Shown in pieces: positions 62,224-64,000 of a stretch of DNA of 64,000 bases. The notes under the pieces were generated by a model. It was not told the DNA's origin, searched no databases, and worked only from the letters and a program-made list of their open reading frames with translations. The DNA is from Atopsyche davidsoni (lineage: Eukaryota > Arthropoda > Insecta > Trichoptera > Hydrobiosidae), in the NCBI GenBank assembly GCA_022113835.1, contig JAILWY010000002.1, positions 5,186,501-5,250,500 of the forward strand, in the 5' to 3' direction. Each line of letters starts with the position of its first letter. Position 1 is the stretch's first letter. A program made the translations under genes and the position numbers.

Positions 62224-64000
62224 CTTCACTTGTTACTTTAATTAAAAAGTCCAGTGTTTGCAAATCATTAAATATTGATTAGCCCGAGCATATTAGTTCA
62301 TATGTAGAATATGATTATTAGAAATTCTCACTAAATTGCAGTGGCTCGTTAGCATAGTTGGATAAATGCACCGGCCATGAAAGCTTGGGGATGTGGGTTC
62401 GAATCCCTCACAAGTCACGATGATATTTTCTGAGAGTTTTCTTTAATCATTTTCAATGTGTGAAAAAATATGCTTAATCACATAAACATACTAATACCTG
62501 CATGGGTAAATAAATACGCATCCTGATTAACATTAATCTAAAATTAATATAATTGAATGGTGCGCGTCTCGGCTAAATATCAATAGATTTTAAAAATAAT
62601 AATAACCAGATTTGGATATAAAAATGCTTCACTTGTTACTTTAATTAAAAAGTCCAGTGTTTGCAAATCATTAAATATTGATTAGCCCGAGCATATTAGT
62701 TCATATGTAGAATATGATTATTAGAAATTCTCACTAAATTGCAGTGGCTCGTTAGCATAGTTGGATAAATGCACCGGCCATGAAAGCTTGGGGATGTGGG
62801 TTCGAATCCCTCACAAGTCACGATGATATTTTCTGAGAGTTTTCTTTAATCATTTTCAATGTGTGAAAAAATATGCTTAATCACATAAACATACTAATAC
62901 CTGCATGGGTAAATAAATACGCATCCTGATTAACATTAATCTAAAATTAATATAATTGAATGGTGCGCGTCTCGGCTAAATATCAATAGATTTTAAAAAT
63001 AATAATAACCAGATTTGGATATAAAAATGCTTCACTTGTTACTTTAATTAAAAAGTCCAGTGTTTGCAAATCATTAAATATTGATTAGCCCGAGCATATT
63101 AGTTCATATGTAGAATATGATTATTAGAAATTCTCACTAAATTGCAGTGGCTCGTTAGCATAGTTGGATAAATGCACCGGCCATGAAAGCTTGGGGATGT
63201 GGGTTCGAATCCCTCACAAGTCACGATGATATTTTCTGAGAGTTTTCTTTAATCATTTTCAATGTGTGAAAAAATATGCTTAATCACATAAACATACTAA
63301 TACCTGCATGGGTAAATAAATACGCATCCTGATTAACATTAATCTAAAATTAATATAATTGAATGGTGCGCGTCTCGGCTAAATATCAATAGATTTTAAA
63401 AATAATAATAACCAGATTTGGATATAAAAATGCTTCACTTGTTACTTTAATTAAAAAGTCCAGTGTTTGCAAATCATTAAATATTGATTAGCCCGAGCAT
63501 ATTAGTTCATATGTAGAATATGATTATTAGAAATTCTCACTAAATTGCAGTGGCTCGTTAGCATAGTTGGATAAATGCACCGGCCATGAAAGCTTGGGGA
63601 TGTGGGTTCGAATCCCTCACAAGTCACGATGATATTTTCTGAGAGTTTTCTTTAATCATTTTCAATGTGTGAAAAAATATGCTTAATCACATAAACATAC
63701 TAATACCTGCATGGGTAAATAAATACGCATCCTGATTAACATTAATCTAAAATTAATATAATTGAATGGTGCGCGTCTCGGCTAAATATCAATAGATTTT
63801 AAAAATAATAATAACCAGATTTGGATATAAAAATGCTTCACTTGTTACTTTAATTAAAAAGTCCAGTGTTTGCAAATCATTAAATATTGATTAGCCCGAG
63901 CATATTAGTTCATATGTAGAATATGATTATTAGAAATTCTCACTAAATTGCAGTGGCTCGTTAGCATAGTTGGATAAATGCACCGGCCATGAAAGCTTGG
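62224..64000 (+). repeat. Tandem array of 403-bp tRNA-derived units
   Basis: GTGGCTCGTTAGCATAGTTG starts at 62341, 62744, 63147, 63550 and 63953, an exact 403-bp period. Each complete unit has a consensus A box (TAGCATAGTTGG) and B box (GGTTCGAATCC) about 33 bases apart, then TTTT runs that could stop Pol III. I saw no differences between units apart from the junction. The remainder of the unit is AT-rich. Acceptor and anticodon stems do not fold well (a T-T mismatch in the T-stem), so these are SINE-like relics, not tRNA genes. The array continues past the window. Confidence 0.93.

Noticed and set aside
62224..64000. CRISPR array or tRNA gene cluster
   Set aside because: Unit length is 403 bp with no spacer structure. 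The tRNA-like part has mismatched stems and no clear anticodon arm, so neither applies.

Overview
The window looks like an AT-rich insect chromosome segment (order not determined). It has spliceosomal introns with GT-AG borders, an insect-type Sage bHLH gene, and a mixed load of small transposons: a decayed Helitron, mariner- and hAT-like MITEs, and tRNA-derived SINE-like repeats. No bacterial features, rRNA or intact tRNA genes were seen. All gene models are exon chains built by eye from reading frame, splice site and phase. None was tested against transcripts or databases.

Left part (1-18 kb). On the minus strand, 5188-8654 holds the first two coding exons of spastin (membrane hairpin and MIT domain). 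The AAA ATPase exons are not visible in the remaining 5 kb, so the gene appears to run off the left edge. A 665-bp shared upstream region separates it from a complete 8-exon, 412-aa cytoplasmic tryptophanyl-tRNA synthetase on the plus strand (9320-12175). After 3 kb of AT-rich sequence with old repeats comes a 614-bp hAT-like MITE. About 200 bp beyond it starts a complete 3-exon, 312-aa Mesp-family bHLH gene, best matched to sage (16352-17936).

Middle (20-24 kb). A minus-strand 7-exon gene (20143-24013) encodes a 379-aa protein with a mitochondrial-type N terminus, about 220 residues of Cys/Pro-rich repeats, a segment resembling the MICOS subunit MIC13/QIL1, and a novel C-terminal tail with a second hydrophobic stretch. 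Its second intron contains a truncated Helitron with a recognisable but broken replicase fragment.

Right part (24-64 kb). At first sight this is a gene desert, because no long ORF is convincing. Joining short exons by phase recovers at least one minus-strand gene (five 3' exons, 42759-52641), which I cannot name. Otherwise it holds GC-richer islands in AT-rich DNA (possible promoters, enhancers or first exons), several MITE families, a 400-bp unclassified dispersed repeat, and a tRNA-derived repeat. That repeat occurs as an inverted dimer near 43 kb and, at the right edge, as an inverted copy followed by a tandem array of 403-bp units. Each unit carries intact Pol III A and B boxes. The array runs off the window end.
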